From contig NZ_JBLKSS010000016.1 of NCBI RefSeq assembly GCF_047607725.1, forward strand, positions 1-23,585: DNA of 23,585 nt, read 5' to 3'. The notes below the pieces were generated by a model that saw only the letters and a list, made by a program, of their open reading frames with translations, was not told where the DNA came from and did not search any database. The translations under genes were made by a program, and so were the position numbers. Position 1 is the first letter of the stretch. The number at the start of each line of letters is the position of its first letter. Source of the DNA: JBLKSS01 sp047607725. GTDB taxonomy: Bacteria; Pseudomonadota; Gammaproteobacteria; Enterobacterales; Enterobacteriaceae. Positions 8,255 through 16,409 of the stretch are shown here, in pieces.

Positions 8255-9703
8255 TTATTCCGGCGTCATGGGCGGCACAAAAGCCAGACAAATCGGAACG
8301 GCGCCGGCGCCGGGATGGGGTATAAAAGCCATCTCCTCGCGATAACCGATAGATAATGCCGGCCACGGTGCCAGTATATCGCTGAAATCCGCTTCGCCGC
8401 AGTTCTGGCCGCGCGGCCCCAGCAGCAGTACGCCATCGTGCAGCAGCCTATCCTGACGCAACGAGCGGGTGTAGATATTCGGCCGCCGATAGACGGACCA
8501 GGGTGTAATCACCGCGGGGTGGTCGTCAATGTAGAACGTCAGCCACTGGGATAAATAATCGCCCCCGACAAAGCGCACCGGCTGGTGATACTGCCGCTGC
8601 CAGCGTTCGTTTACCTGCTGGCTAAAAGGTTTGATACCGGCTAATTTTTCGCCGGCTCCGCGCAGGTTTAACAGCATCACCGCGCTGTAGCCCGCTAGCA
8701 CCAGCGGCGCCCACAGCAACAGTTTCTTCAGCGCGCCCGTCAGCGGCCGGTTAGGCGGTCGCGTCACGCAGGCCATCATCAGCGCCGGGGCGGGCATCAT
8801 GTAAGGCTGTAGCCATTCGGTGATACGGCCACCGTCGTGAAGACTGAACCACACTAGAATAGGCCCCAGCGGGATCATCATCATCCCCAGGGCCGCCCGG
8901 CCCTGCGGGGTGGGTGGCCAGCCCAGACGGGCCCGCAGCACGATGAGCACGGCGGCGAGCACCGCCAGCGGATAAAACACCGTCGATGCCGAGAGTAAAC
9001 CGTGCAGCGTCACACCGGGCGTGACCTGCGAATCCACCCATTTAAAGGCGGCAAAGTCGTTTTGCCATAACCACCATCCGTTTGGCGCCACAATAACAAG
9101 CCATACCAGAACGGCCAGATAAAACGCCGGTTGGCGGTAACACCGGCGGATGGCCGGCATTAGCAGCGTCAACACCCAGGCCGAGAACATGAACGAAAGG
9201 CTGGAATATTTCGCCATGCAGGCCAGCCCCCCCGTCACGGCGAACGCCAGCCACCAGCCAGGGCGATCGAAGGCGGCCCGTAGGAAAAATACCCACAGCC
9301 AGGGCCAGAGCATGACCAACAGATAATTATCGTTAAAGGAAATGATATCGAAATTGATGACGCCGCTGAGATTGAGCGTCAGCAGCGCCAGCCAGGCCAG
9401 GCGTCTGTCGGCGCTTAAGCGCCAGGCAAGTTGCCAAACGCCAAACATGCCCACCGCGACCGCCAGAAAATGCGGCGCATACCAGTAAAAGCTTAACCAG
9501 GGTGCCGACAGCCCCAATGCCGGCCGCATGACCAGCCCCACCAGCCAGGGGTTTTTAGGAGAGCCCCATTCCGCATTCGTCGCCCAGTTCAGCGCCTCGA
9601 TAGCATCGTAAGGAACGGTGGGATCCAGCAGGAAGGTGACACCCGTCCATAGCATGGCATAGCCCGCACACCAGCCAAGCAGAAGAATTCGATCTCTTTT
9701 CAT
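8255..9703 (-). CDS. Glycosyltransferase family 39 (ArnT/PMT-like) membrane protein
   Basis: This is an intact 482-residue protein starting ATG at 9703 (MKRDRILLLGWCAGYAML). It has a series of hydrophobic segments through about residue 355 and a hydrophilic C-terminal part of about 125 residues. The first periplasmic loop carries DAIEALNWATNAEWGSPKNP, which has the acidic motif and the WG...KNPW pattern typical of GT-C enzymes such as ArnT and family 39 lipid-linked sugar transferases. These move a sugar from a polyprenyl phosphate to a cell-envelope acceptor at the periplasmic face. Acceptor and sugar cannot be deduced. It is one of the few undamaged genes in the window and stands alone, with no partner gene next to it. 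Confidence 0.75.
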   Translation of the reverse strand: MKRDRILLLGWCAGYAMLWTGVTFLLDPTVPYDAIEALNWATNAEWGSPKNPWLVGLVMRPALGLSAPWLSFYWYAPHFLAVAVGMFGVWQLAWRLSADRRLAWLALLTLNLSGVINFDIISFNDNYLLVMLWPWLWVFFLRAAFDRPGWWLAFAVTGGLACMAKYSSLSFMFSAWVLTLLMPAIRRCYRQPAFYLAVLVWLVIVAPNGWWLWQNDFAAFKWVDSQVTPGVTLHGLLSASTVFYPLAVLAAVLIVLRARLGWPPTPQGRAALGMMMIPLGPILVWFSLHDGGRITEWLQPYMMPAPALMMACVTRPPNRPLTGALKKLLLWAPLVLAGYSAVMLLNLRGAGEKLAGIKPFSQQVNERWQRQYHQPVRFVGGDYLSQWLTFYIDDHPAVITPWSVYRRPNIYTRSLRQDRLLHDGVLLLGPRGQNCGEADFSDILAPWPALSIGYREEMAFIPHPGAGAVPICLAFVPPMTPE

Positions 9704-9887
9704 GTACTTCGGTAAATTAATTTTTTCCTACCATAGTGCGGCGGCGGTAAACGTTACCTAAACATCTACGTCGCCGGCTGGGGAAATACCGGCGGCGTCC
9801 CGTCGCCGCCAGGTGGCTATAGCGATAGCGGCGGGATTTAAGCTACACTCTCTAGGGATTTTCTACCGCGCGGAGAGCGTGTCATTT

Positions 9888-10230
9888 ATGGCTTATATTC
9901 CAAAAAATTATGCCCGGCTGGAAAACGGCTATCGTGAAAAAGCGTTAAAGCTGTTTCCCCTGGGTTTGTGGTCGCTGCAGCCGCGAGTTCACCTATTCCA
10001 ACCTGCGGGAGCTGACGGTGCATCATATCGATCACGATCACGGTAACAATCCCGAGGACGGCAGCAATTGGGAGATGTTGTGCCTGTATTGCCACGACCA
10101 TGAGCATGAAAAATACACTGAGGCAAGTCTGTACGGCTCGACGGTGGTCGCGGGCGAGGATGCGCCGCGGGACGTGGGAATGGCGACCCACAACCCCTTT
10201 GCCAATTTGAAGGCCATGATGAAGAAATAG
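9888..10230 (+). pseudogene. yajD: yajD, HNH-nuclease-family protein, one frameshift
   Basis: ATG at 9888 gives MAYIPKNYARLENGYREKAL, almost identical to E. coli YajD (115 residues). At 9957-9960 four C occur where three would keep the frame. Dropping one gives the expected FPWVCGRCSREF and then VHHIDHDHGNN...CLYCHDHEH, the zinc-binding cysteines and the HNH motif, to the stop at 10228-10230. As it stands the frame ends in nonsense (FPLGLWSLQPRVHL). YajD's cellular role is unknown; the family fold is that of HNH endonucleases. A single slippage event is the only lesion seen. The preceding TACACT at 9844-9849 could be its -10. Confidence 0.88.
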
Positions 10231-10246
10231 CCGGGATGGGCGCCGA

Positions 10247-10842
10247 TTAGCGAATGACCAGCACGTCGGTGGGGTAATGCACATAGCCCGCGATCGCGGC
10301 CTTCCACATCGCCTCATCGTCCATCGGCCGGATAAGGGCGCCGGCGCCGGCGAACGATGACAGGTAGTCAGGCAGATAGGCCGGTTTGCCGATTGCCTGA
10401 ATGCGCTGGCAGATGGCCTGATGCCCCTGTATATCCGCAAGGGTCGCTTTCGCCACCATCCAAAAGGCCTGCCGCCGGCGCTTATCGACGCTCTTCAAGG
10501 TTTCCGCCAGCAGCAGGCTATGCGCCTCCCGCGCTTCATTGCTATGCTATCCACCCGCAGCGCGTCATACCAGCTGTAGCTGCCGGCGAGAGCAAACAGC
10601 GGCACACCGTCCTGATAATGCTGCGCGCGGATGCAGCTCGCCAGTGCGCGATACAGCATCGGCGGCGTCTGCCGGTTGGTTACGGCACCACCAGCCGTGC
10701 AGCCAGGATCGGCCACGCTTGCCAACCAGGCGCGCGAGGGATTGTCGTCGGTGGGCCCCCAGGCACAGCCGCTTAACGCCAGCGCGATGGCGACGCCGAG
10801 GCGGCGATCCCCTCCGCGTTGAGGTTGAGATTCAGTCATCAT
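10247..10842 (-). pseudogene. Unrecognised lipoprotein, one frameshift
   Basis: The start is probably the ATG at 10842 (MMTESQPQRGG), with GGGAG just upstream. A basic N-terminus, a short hydrophobic stretch (LGVAIALALSGC) and a lipobox cysteine predict a lipoprotein. The frame is good to about 10545 (SYSWYDALRVDSIA). One base is then missing, and the downstream frame reads NEAREAHSLLLAETLKSVDK and continues to VHYPTDVLVIR, stopping at 10247. The repaired length is about 198 residues. I do not recognise the family. It lies just after the secretion locus on the same strand, so it could be a decayed pilotin-like or locus-edge gene, or unrelated. It converges with yajD. Confidence 0.6.
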
Positions 10843-10898
10843 TGCTCCCATTATGCCTTCACTAATCGCTGCCGCTCTGACGACAGACTGACGATGCG

Positions 10899-11258
10899 CT
10901 AAGGTTCAATTATCGGCAGGGCATGCTCGCCGGCGAAATGCCGCATCAGCCGATCCGACAGCGCCTGCAGCCCTTGTTCACTGAGCCGGCGGGCTTTTGT
11001 GCCATAGTCAGGGCAAGATGCCAACTGCCGCGTCGCCGCGTCCACCGAGGCCAACACCCCCTGCTGGAATCCTTCGCTTATGGCCTGACTACGCAGGCGC
11101 TCCGCCTCTTCGGCGGCCTGTTTAAGGCATTTTACCGCCTCGCGGCGGGCCTGTTTGATTAAATCCATCGCGTGACGCTGGCGCTGGAGGTGTTCACGTT
11201 TGATCAATATACCGCCGTAAACCGGCGGCATCCGGCGTAGCGGGATGTCTCTTGGCAT
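10899..11258 (-). CDS. sctL: SctL/OrgB-like stator protein, short C-terminus
   Basis: The start MPRDIPLRRMPPVYGGILIK at 11258 resembles OrgB of Salmonella (..PVEGILIKR..). A charged, probably helical stretch follows (KQARREAVKCLKQAAEEAER, then SEGFQQGVLASVDAATRQL), typical of the SctL N-terminal half. SctL forms the cytosolic stator that tethers the SctN ATPase to the sorting platform. At 119 residues it is about half the 226 of OrgB: the frame stops at TAG 10899-10901 after ALPIIEP, and the SctN-binding C-terminal domain is absent. The start overlaps sctK by 65 bases. It is probably truncated by a deletion at the edge of the locus. Confidence 0.65.
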   Translation of the reverse strand: MPRDIPLRRMPPVYGGILIKREHLQRQRHAMDLIKQARREAVKCLKQAAEEAERLRSQAISEGFQQGVLASVDAATRQLASCPDYGTKARRLSEQGLQALSDRLMRHFAGEHALPIIEP

Positions 11259-11790
11259 GTTGAAAGGCAAGTTTGAGTAGTAGTAGTCGACAAGGGTACG
11301 GTCGGGACAACCCATGTGAATCATCCCGGCCTTCCTCCGGCGGGAACAGCAGATCCAAGCGCTGGCGTAGGCCGCGGGGCAAACCGTCCGCAAACGCCAG
11401 CAGTTCATATTTTCCCACGCTAACAGCTGTGCTGGACAGGCTCTCCGCGGGCGATGAACGGGATGCCACCAGCGGTAACGCGGCAAACTGTCGCAACCAG
11501 TCGGGCAAACCGGCACCGCACCCGCCTCTGGCGAGCGAGGCCCGATGGCGCTGGCAGGCCATCAACAGCGCTGTCTGCAGCAGCAGATGCAACGCCTCGA
11601 CGAACTGGCGCGGCAAGGAGTGCGCGGGCAACGCCGGACGCTCAAGGCTGAGCCCGTACAGGCTTATCAGCATACCGTTAAGTATCGAGCGCTGCGTGAT
11701 GCCGTCCAACATGGCGGGCAGCGCAAAGCGGGCCGGATGGATCCACGCCAGGGGATCGTACATGATGCTATCAAGGGGCACGACACTCAT
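11194..11790 (-). CDS. sctK: SctK/OrgA-like sorting-platform protein
   Basis: A 198-residue protein starting MSVVPLDSIMYDPLAWIHPA at 11790. The N-terminal motif (DPLAWIHPARFALPAMLDGI) and the C-terminal LLLLKLAFQHAKRHP resemble OrgA/SctK proteins, which link the cytosolic pods to the inner ring of the injectisome. Length is normal for the family and no lesion is visible. It overlaps sctJ at its start (20 bases) and sctL at its end. Identification rests on position between sctJ and sctL and on weak sequence similarity. Confidence 0.65.
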   Translation of the reverse strand: MSVVPLDSIMYDPLAWIHPARFALPAMLDGITQRSILNGMLISLYGLSLERPALPAHSLPRQFVEALHLLLQTALLMACQRHRASLARGGCGAGLPDWLRQFAALPLVASRSSPAESLSSTAVSVGKYELLAFADGLPRGLRQRLDLLFPPEEGRDDSHGLSRPYPCRLLLLKLAFQHAKRHPATPDAAGLRRYIDQT

Positions 11791-12518
11791 CGCTCATCGC
11801 GCGTATGGCCGCCGCCCGTTTTTTTCGCCACCATAAGCCGGCCGACAGCAGCAAGGCCAGACCGGCGCCAACGCCCCCCAACTGCCAGCCGTTCAGCGAT
11901 GCCGCCGCGGGGGGCGACTGACGCACCGGCGGTAAATGCTGCGATACCGGCCGGCGGGAGAGGACCACTGAAATATGCTCGTAGGCCACCTCGGCGAAGC
12001 TGTTTTTCAAGAAACGTTTCACATCGCCTATCAACAGCGACGGATCACTTTCCGGCTCATAGCTCACAAGCGCGGAAAGAAAGGTGTACCGGTCGGGGCG
12101 TCCTGCCGTTCTCGCCGGCGTCGATATCGTAGCTGACGTGAACGCGTGCATTCACGACCCCCTCAAGCACCTGCAATGACTGCTCCAGACGCTGTTCGAT
12201 AACCGAATATAGCCTTGCCTTTTCGGCGCGCGGCGAAGAAACCAGTGAATCGCCGGGAAACATCCGCACGATTTCCATACGGGGCGGCGAAGGTAACTGG
12301 TAAGTTTTCAACAGATCCACCGCCGCCGGCAAATCCACTTTGCTAATGGTAATACTATAACCGCCTTTGCCGTGATCCCTCTTTTCGGCGGCAATATTGT
12401 TGCGTTGCAGTGTGGCGATGACCTCGTTAGCCTGTACCTGATCGAGGTTTTTAAGCAATGCCTCATCTTTACAGGCGCTCAGCATGGCGCCGCAGGCCAG
12501 GCGGCGGGCGCTGCTCAT
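11771..12518 (-). pseudogene. sctJ: sctJ (PrgK-like inner-ring lipoprotein), 4-bp duplication frameshift
   Basis: From the ATG at 12518 the product follows PrgK closely: CKDEALLKNLDQVQANEVIA, SSPRAEKARLYSVIEQRLEQ and SYDIDAGENG. PrgK/SctJ forms the lipid-anchored inner-membrane ring. At 12075-12082 (GAAAGAAA on the + strand) a 4-base unit is tandemly duplicated; removing one copy restores PVHLSALVSYEPE and a frame to 11771, with a late transmembrane segment (GGVGAGLALLLSAGLWW). As read, the frame ends at 12057 in FRACEL. The signal peptide is short and poor (MSSARRLACGAMLSAC) compared with PrgK. Its ATG overlaps the sctI stop (ATGA). Confidence 0.9.
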
Positions 12519-12830
12519 GTGCCTAGCACGGTCTTTACCGCAAGGGTGGCTTTATTGACCAGTGCCGCTATCAGCGAGGTGCGCATGTTGTATTTCATGC
12601 CGTTGATTTGCTGTCGCACCATGTCCGTCAGCGCGTCATGCCGCTGGCTTAGTTAGCGGGGGCGGCTGCCGCAATAGCGTGAGCTTGTCGTGGTGGTTCT
12701 CGGCCACGCCGGCGGCAAGGGTGTGCAGTAATTGTTCCTCCAGGCTGCGAATCCCCTCCCGCGCGACGGAAACGGTCGAAGAATGCTGGAAAGGGTTGCC
12801 CCGCTGAAGGGGGCTGATGCTTGCGTGCAT
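12515..12830 (-). pseudogene. sctI: sctI (PrgJ-like inner rod), 4-bp duplication frameshift
   Basis: The start MHASISPLQRGNPFQHSSTV at 12830 lies just after the needle gene. The tandem TTAGTTAG at 12649-12656 (CTAACTAA on the coding strand) adds four bases. Without it the frame runs PPLSQRHDALTDMVRQQING and on to LVNKATLAVKTVLGT, stopping at 12515. As read it stops early at 12636. The repaired protein is about 103 residues, close to PrgJ (101), and its amphipathic C-terminus is typical of rod proteins that join the export gate to the needle. The stop overlaps the sctJ start. Confidence 0.8.
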
Positions 12831-12874
12831 AATCTCGTTTCCTTTGAGAGTGAGGCAAGTTTCCCGCCTTGCCG

Positions 12875-13129
12875 TTAGCGCGAGTTACGAATGATTTTCG
12901 AGACAATATCGCTGAACATCTTCAACCGGGTGGTCAGGTTGAGAAAGCCGTTTTTAAGATTCGCGTCATTCTTCTGCGCCATGTATGCCGCCAGGGGATC
13001 GATATTATCCTGTTGATTCACCGCATTAGCAGCCCTGTCGTATATCGACTCAATGTGATTTACAGCTTGGCTGGGATTGCCAGCGTACCTGCTCTGTTCA
13101 CTCGGGCTTACGCTACCGATACCGTTCAC
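12875..13129 (-). CDS. sctF: SctF (PrgI-like) needle subunit
   Basis: An 84-residue protein starting at GTG 13129 (reads MNGIGSVSPSEQSRYAG), with AGGAGAT nine bases upstream. The size matches needle subunits (80-90 residues). The C-terminal helix LKMFSDIVSKIIRNSR resembles the PrgI end (VKVFKDIDAAIIQNFR), which mediates needle polymerisation, and the middle has the usual turn region (NIDPLAAYMAQKNDAN). No lesion is seen. It follows sctD by 11 bases and precedes sctI by 44 bases, the SPI-1 prgH-I-J-K order. Confidence 0.8.
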   Translation of the reverse strand: MNGIGSVSPSEQSRYAGNPSQAVNHIESIYDRAANAVNQQDNIDPLAAYMAQKNDANLKNGFLNLTTRLKMFSDIVSKIIRNSR

Positions 13130-13140
13130 GTTTTATCTCC

Positions 13141-14312
13141 TTATCTGTTGGATGACGACAGGGTAAAATGCCAGTGGCCGGCGTTGGGTTTGACAAAATT
13201 CTACTGGCCATAGGAAAAAAATTTTCCCGCCAACGGATCGTCCTTAAGTTCGACGGCGAACTGCACATAGTTGCTGCTCCACCGCTGCTGAAAGGTTTCC
13301 ACGTAGCGGTGGATCCGCTGGCGCTCGCCGTCCTCCAGCGCACCGTTTATCACGAAGGTGACGCTGTCGGGATGATCGACGCGGTTATAGCCGATCGCCA
13401 GCTGCCTCAAACCGTTTTAGGCGTCGCGCACCGCAGCGTCGTCGTCCAGTTGGCCGAACGAGATCTGCCGCGCATAAGGCAGCATTTCCAGCAGCGCCGC
13501 GCTCAATCGATCCCGCTCCGCCGGGGAGAGCACGGCCCGCTGCCGGCTGAGAATCAGCTCCGGCGCGGACGGATCGTCGATGTGGATGCGATGGAAACCC
13601 AGCCAGGGATAGTACCGTTCCAGCCAGGCATGCACCCGCCTGCGTTCGTCGTTACAGCTCAACACCTTCACCGCGGCGGCAGGGGGGTGGCGCACCAGCG
13701 ATTGGCGACCCCAGGCGGCATCACGTTCACTGTCGGCCAGCATATACAGGCTCCCGTCCTTGCCGGGCAAAAGATGGAACTTACCGTTGTCACCGGCGAG
13801 ATGCCTGCCCAAAGTCGCGACATCCTCATGACCCGTAACGGTTTAATACCGCAGCAGGTAACCCGCGCCAAGCATGGCCATTAGCGACATCAGAGCCAGC
13901 ACGCCCCTGCAGCGCCATCGCAACGGGCGCTGAAGTCTCACGATAGTCCAGAACCGCCGCATCCCACGCGCTGCTCTGACCGCCAGCGGGCCGGCGGTCA
14001 ACACCTGATTGGCGACCAGGGTGTCTCGCTGATACCGTCATCCTTTAAAACGCGCAGCGCGCTTTTGGGCGGCGCGGCGGTATCAATGACAATTTCAAAG
14101 TTGACGCCGCCCTGATGATGCGGAATGAAAATGGTCTCCGGCGGCAGGGAAGGTGGCTCATGTCGTCGGTCGGTCTGCTCCTCGCCACCGGCAACAAATA
14201 AAGTAATGGGTGCGCTAAGGTAATATTCGCATCCTTTAAGCGAACCGTTCAGCAAGCGTAATACGAGACCGTCCTGGCACAGCAACCCGACATCGTTTTC
14301 TTTATTCATCAT
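13141..14312 (-). pseudogene. sctD: sctD (PrgH-like outer-inner ring protein), one frameshift and three nonsense codons
   Basis: The product follows PrgH along its full length (about 390 codons, PrgH 392): VLRLLNGSLKGCEYYLS and FIPHHQGGVNFEIVIDT in the cytosolic part, a transmembrane segment (GVLALMSLMAMLGAGYLL), then HLLPGKDGSLYMLADSERDA and VTFVINGALEDGE in the periplasmic domains, ending GHWHFTL. A frameshift at about 14038-14042 precedes the membrane segment. In-frame stops lie at 13843-13845 (TAA, LLRY-stop-TVTG), 13417-13419 (TAA, RDA-stop-NGL) and 13201-13203 (TAG, SYGQ-stop-NFVK). The native stop is at 13141. PrgH has Glu at the last two stop positions. SctD forms the larger inner-membrane ring, so its loss alone would abolish assembly. 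Confidence 0.9.
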
Positions 14313-14741
14313 CCATAATATCTATCAACACCGTAGCCTGCGAGGTAATTAATATAAGTATAACCTGTTCATTGGCGAAACTTCATGATGGAAATCTGAT
14401 AAATTATTATTGCGCACGAGGAATTATTGCCGCCTGGGGAAATAAATTCTCATCATCGCCGTCATATTACGCTTAAAACGACGAGCTTTCATAGGGGCAA
14501 TTTATTATTTCCCCTCAAGCCTCTTGCTATTGCCACAAGGAGGCATCGCAATGGCTGAGAGTCTTGCGCGCCAAGTTCCAATATCGGGTTTTAACCTGAC
14601 AATAACATTGCGCTATAGCGGACTTATTGTCACCCACCCGAGGCATCGTCTCTTCCCCTGCGCATTATCGCCAGTTATTACCCAAGCAAGGCACGCGCGA
14701 GATGCGCCCCGCCTTCTTCGCGCGGGAACGACCCGGGTCCA
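14313..14741. other. Intergenic region between the SicA-type chaperone and sctD
   Basis: These 429 bases lie where SPI-1-type loci carry the translocator genes after the sicA-type chaperone. I find no trace of sipB/sipC/sipD-like coding sequence on the minus strand; it is full of stops. The right part has a possible small + strand frame (14551) and the middle an inverted repeat (14437-14514). The AT-rich left part, just upstream of sctD, is a plausible promoter region for the sctD operon, but no clear -35/-10 pair was chosen. Confidence 0.55.
14437..14514. repeat. Long-spaced imperfect inverted repeat upstream of sctD
   Basis: GGGGAAATAAATT (14437-14449) and AATTTATTATTTCCCC (14499-14514) are reverse complements apart from a 3-base insertion, separated by 49 bases. 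They could mark a small lost insertion, a pair of binding sites or a transcript stem-loop. Confidence 0.5.
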
Positions 14742-14796
14742 TCAGGGGCAGTCGTCCAGGCCGGCGTTATGCTTTTCCTGCCCTTCCGCTGGCTGA
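14551..14796 (+). CDS. Possible small protein with strong ribosome site, antisense to the chaperone 3' end
   Basis: The ATG at 14551 (MAESLARQVPISGFNLTITL) is preceded at the ideal seven-base distance by AAGGAGG (14537-14543), the best Shine-Dalgarno match in the window. The frame gives about 81 residues and overlaps the last 55 bases of the chaperone gene on the other strand. After about residue 40 the composition looks non-coding (rich in Arg, Ala, Cys). I do not recognise it. It may be the start of a gene whose remainder was deleted. Confidence 0.25.
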   Translation: MAESLARQVPISGFNLTITLRYSGLIVTHPRHRLFPCALSPVITQARHARDAPRLLRAGTTRVHQGQSSRPALCFSCPSAG

Positions 14797-15251
14797 CTCA
14801 GCTCGTCGAGGCTCTGGCGCGCCCAGCGGGTCAACTCGTTTTGCTGGCAATGATCAATGATCAATTGAAAATAGCGCTTCGCTTTGGCTTTTTTTTGCAT
14901 GAGCGCCTGACACTGGCCGCTGTAAAAAACCGGTCGGTAATCCTGTTTCGCCATTGAAAACGCCACCGCATAAATATCCGCTGCCTTTTGATACTGCTTT
15001 TGCAACTGATAGACCGCGCCGAGGCCTATATAATAATCCGGGTTATGGCAGTCGTAAATGCACAGAAAGCGGAAAAAAGCCGCGGCATTTTCCAGCTGCT
15101 GATGAAGGTCATCATTATCGTCAGCGCCGGCAAGATCCGTCAGCCAACCTTCAGGTAGCTCGCGCATAGCCCTTTCCCCGGCGCTGCTGTTTACCACCTT
15201 CCATAATGTTTCAGCAATATTTTTTTTTTGAATATAATTATCAGCGGTCAT
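14742..15251 (-). CDS. SicA/SycD-type (class II) translocator chaperone
   Basis: A 169-residue protein from ATG 15251 with AGGAGAT six bases upstream. It has the tetratricopeptide pattern of SicA/IpgC/SycD chaperones: FFRFLCIYDCHNPDYYIGLG, VYQLQKQYQKAADIYAVAFS and DYRPVFYSGQCQALMQKKAK. These keep the two hydrophobic translocators soluble and, in SPI-1, co-activate the regulator InvF. The N-terminus and C-terminus are normal and no lesion is visible. It lies 93 bases after sctU, as in Ysa and SPI-1, but the client translocator genes that normally follow are absent. Confidence 0.85.
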   Translation of the reverse strand: MTADNYIQKKNIAETLWKVVNSSAGERAMRELPEGWLTDLAGADDNDDLHQQLENAAAFFRFLCIYDCHNPDYYIGLGAVYQLQKQYQKAADIYAVAFSMAKQDYRPVFYSGQCQALMQKKAKAKRYFQLIIDHCQQNELTRWARQSLDELSQPAEGQEKHNAGLDDCP

Positions 15252-15344
15252 GTTTATCTCCTGAAAATAGCCATATCAAATAAGATAAATTATCAGAGTA
15301 AATAGGGGTTAAATGACACACTTAGTTATTATGCAAAAGAAAAT

Positions 15345-16409
15345 CTATTCATCATTCTTTTTTGCATAATCATAATGCCCGGCATTTTCTACATCTTGTA
15401 ACCAGCTTAATAACCTAAGCACCTCGTCCAGCTCGTTAATCTTAACAAAAGAATAGAGGTGATGGGTATGATAAATCCGTCGGGCCAATTTCACATCTTC
15501 AATCACCGGCACGCCGACCTTTTTCGCATATGCACGCACGGCCAGCGCCCGCTGATTCCGCTCCAGCACCGAGATAAACGGCACAGGGGTCAAGTCGGGA
15601 TTATGATAAATACCCACAGCAAGATGGGTGGGATTGGCAATAATCAATTGCGATCCTTTAATATCGGATTGGGTCTGTTCGGATAAGATCTCCATGTGGG
15701 CTTCGCGGCGGTGATGTTTAATCTCCGGGTCCCCTTCCTGCTCTTTCATCTCCCTCTTAATCTCCTGCTTATCCATTTTAAGATCGCGCAGGTGCAAAAA
15801 GTAATCGGCTATAGCGTCAAGAATCATTACGCAGACGATACATAACAAGCAGGTAAGTACCAGCGACATAAGCAATTGCCGCCAGATGGTCACGATGTCC
15901 TGCGGATTGGCAAACAGTTGCGCAAAGAGTAATTGCCTCTGACTGCGCCAGACGATCACCAGCGCCATGGCGAAACCGCCCAGATAGAGCATCGCTTTTA
16001 CGCCGTCTTTCGCGGTGCGCTGGCTGAATATTTTCTTAATTCCGCGGGTGGGGTTGAGGGCCTGGGAATTGAGCTTGAACGCCCGGGTCGCCAGCAGAAA
16101 GCCGGTTTGCAGCAGCAACGGCAACGCTGACGCCGCAATCCCTATCGCGATGACCGGCAGCTGCAGCTGCAGCTGCAGCGCGAGAAACACCAGCGCGTTG
16201 CGGTAGGCGCTCAGAGATAACGAGAAATTGCCGGCCACCAGTTGGCGATAAAAATCCATCAGACTCTCCAGCGAGGTAAAGGAGGTCAGCCAACCGACGC
16301 CGCAGAGCATCGTGCAAGCGATAATGGCGTCGCGTGATTTGAAAGTTTGCCCTTTTTTCGCGGCGGCGCGCTGGCGTTTAGGCGTCGGCTTTTCGGTTTT
16401 ATTGCTCAT
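15345..16409 (-). CDS. sctU: SctU export-gate autoprotease (SpaS-like)
   Basis: An intact 354-residue SctU starting MSNKTEKPTPKRQRAAAKKG, the normal basic N-terminus. It has hydrophobic segments at about 27-45, 72-106, 137-155 and 176-205, then a cytosolic domain with the NPTH self-cleavage site at residues 259-262 (IIANPTHLAVGIY). SctU switches export from rod/needle subunits to translocators. A run of alternating Leu-Gln (LALQLQLQLP, residues 77-85) at the start of the second hydrophobic region is encoded by CAGCTG repeats and is unusual there. The start overlaps the sctT stop (ATGA). It is one of the few undamaged genes of the locus. Confidence 0.92.
   Translation of the reverse strand: MSNKTEKPTPKRQRAAAKKGQTFKSRDAIIACTMLCGVGWLTSFTSLESLMDFYRQLVAGNFSLSLSAYRNALVFLALQLQLQLPVIAIGIAASALPLLLQTGFLLATRAFKLNSQALNPTRGIKKIFSQRTAKDGVKAMLYLGGFAMALVIVWRSQRQLLFAQLFANPQDIVTIWRQLLMSLVLTCLLCIVCVMILDAIADYFLHLRDLKMDKQEIKREMKEQEGDPEIKHHRREAHMEILSEQTQSDIKGSQLIIANPTHLAVGIYHNPDLTPVPFISVLERNQRALAVRAYAKKVGVPVIEDVKLARRIYHTHHLYSFVKINELDEVLRLLSWLQDVENAGHYDYAKKNDE
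16158..16178 (-). repeat. CAGCTG hexanucleotide repeat inside sctU
   Basis: Three and a half copies of the palindromic hexamer CAGCTG encode alternating Leu and Gln. Unit changes would alter the protein by two residues without a frameshift. Confidence 0.8.

Noticed and set aside
11273..12132. Several overlapping + strand frames of 65-195 codons across sctJ/sctK
   Set aside because: They are antisense to recognisable secretion genes, share no sequence with known families and have arginine/alanine-rich shadow composition.
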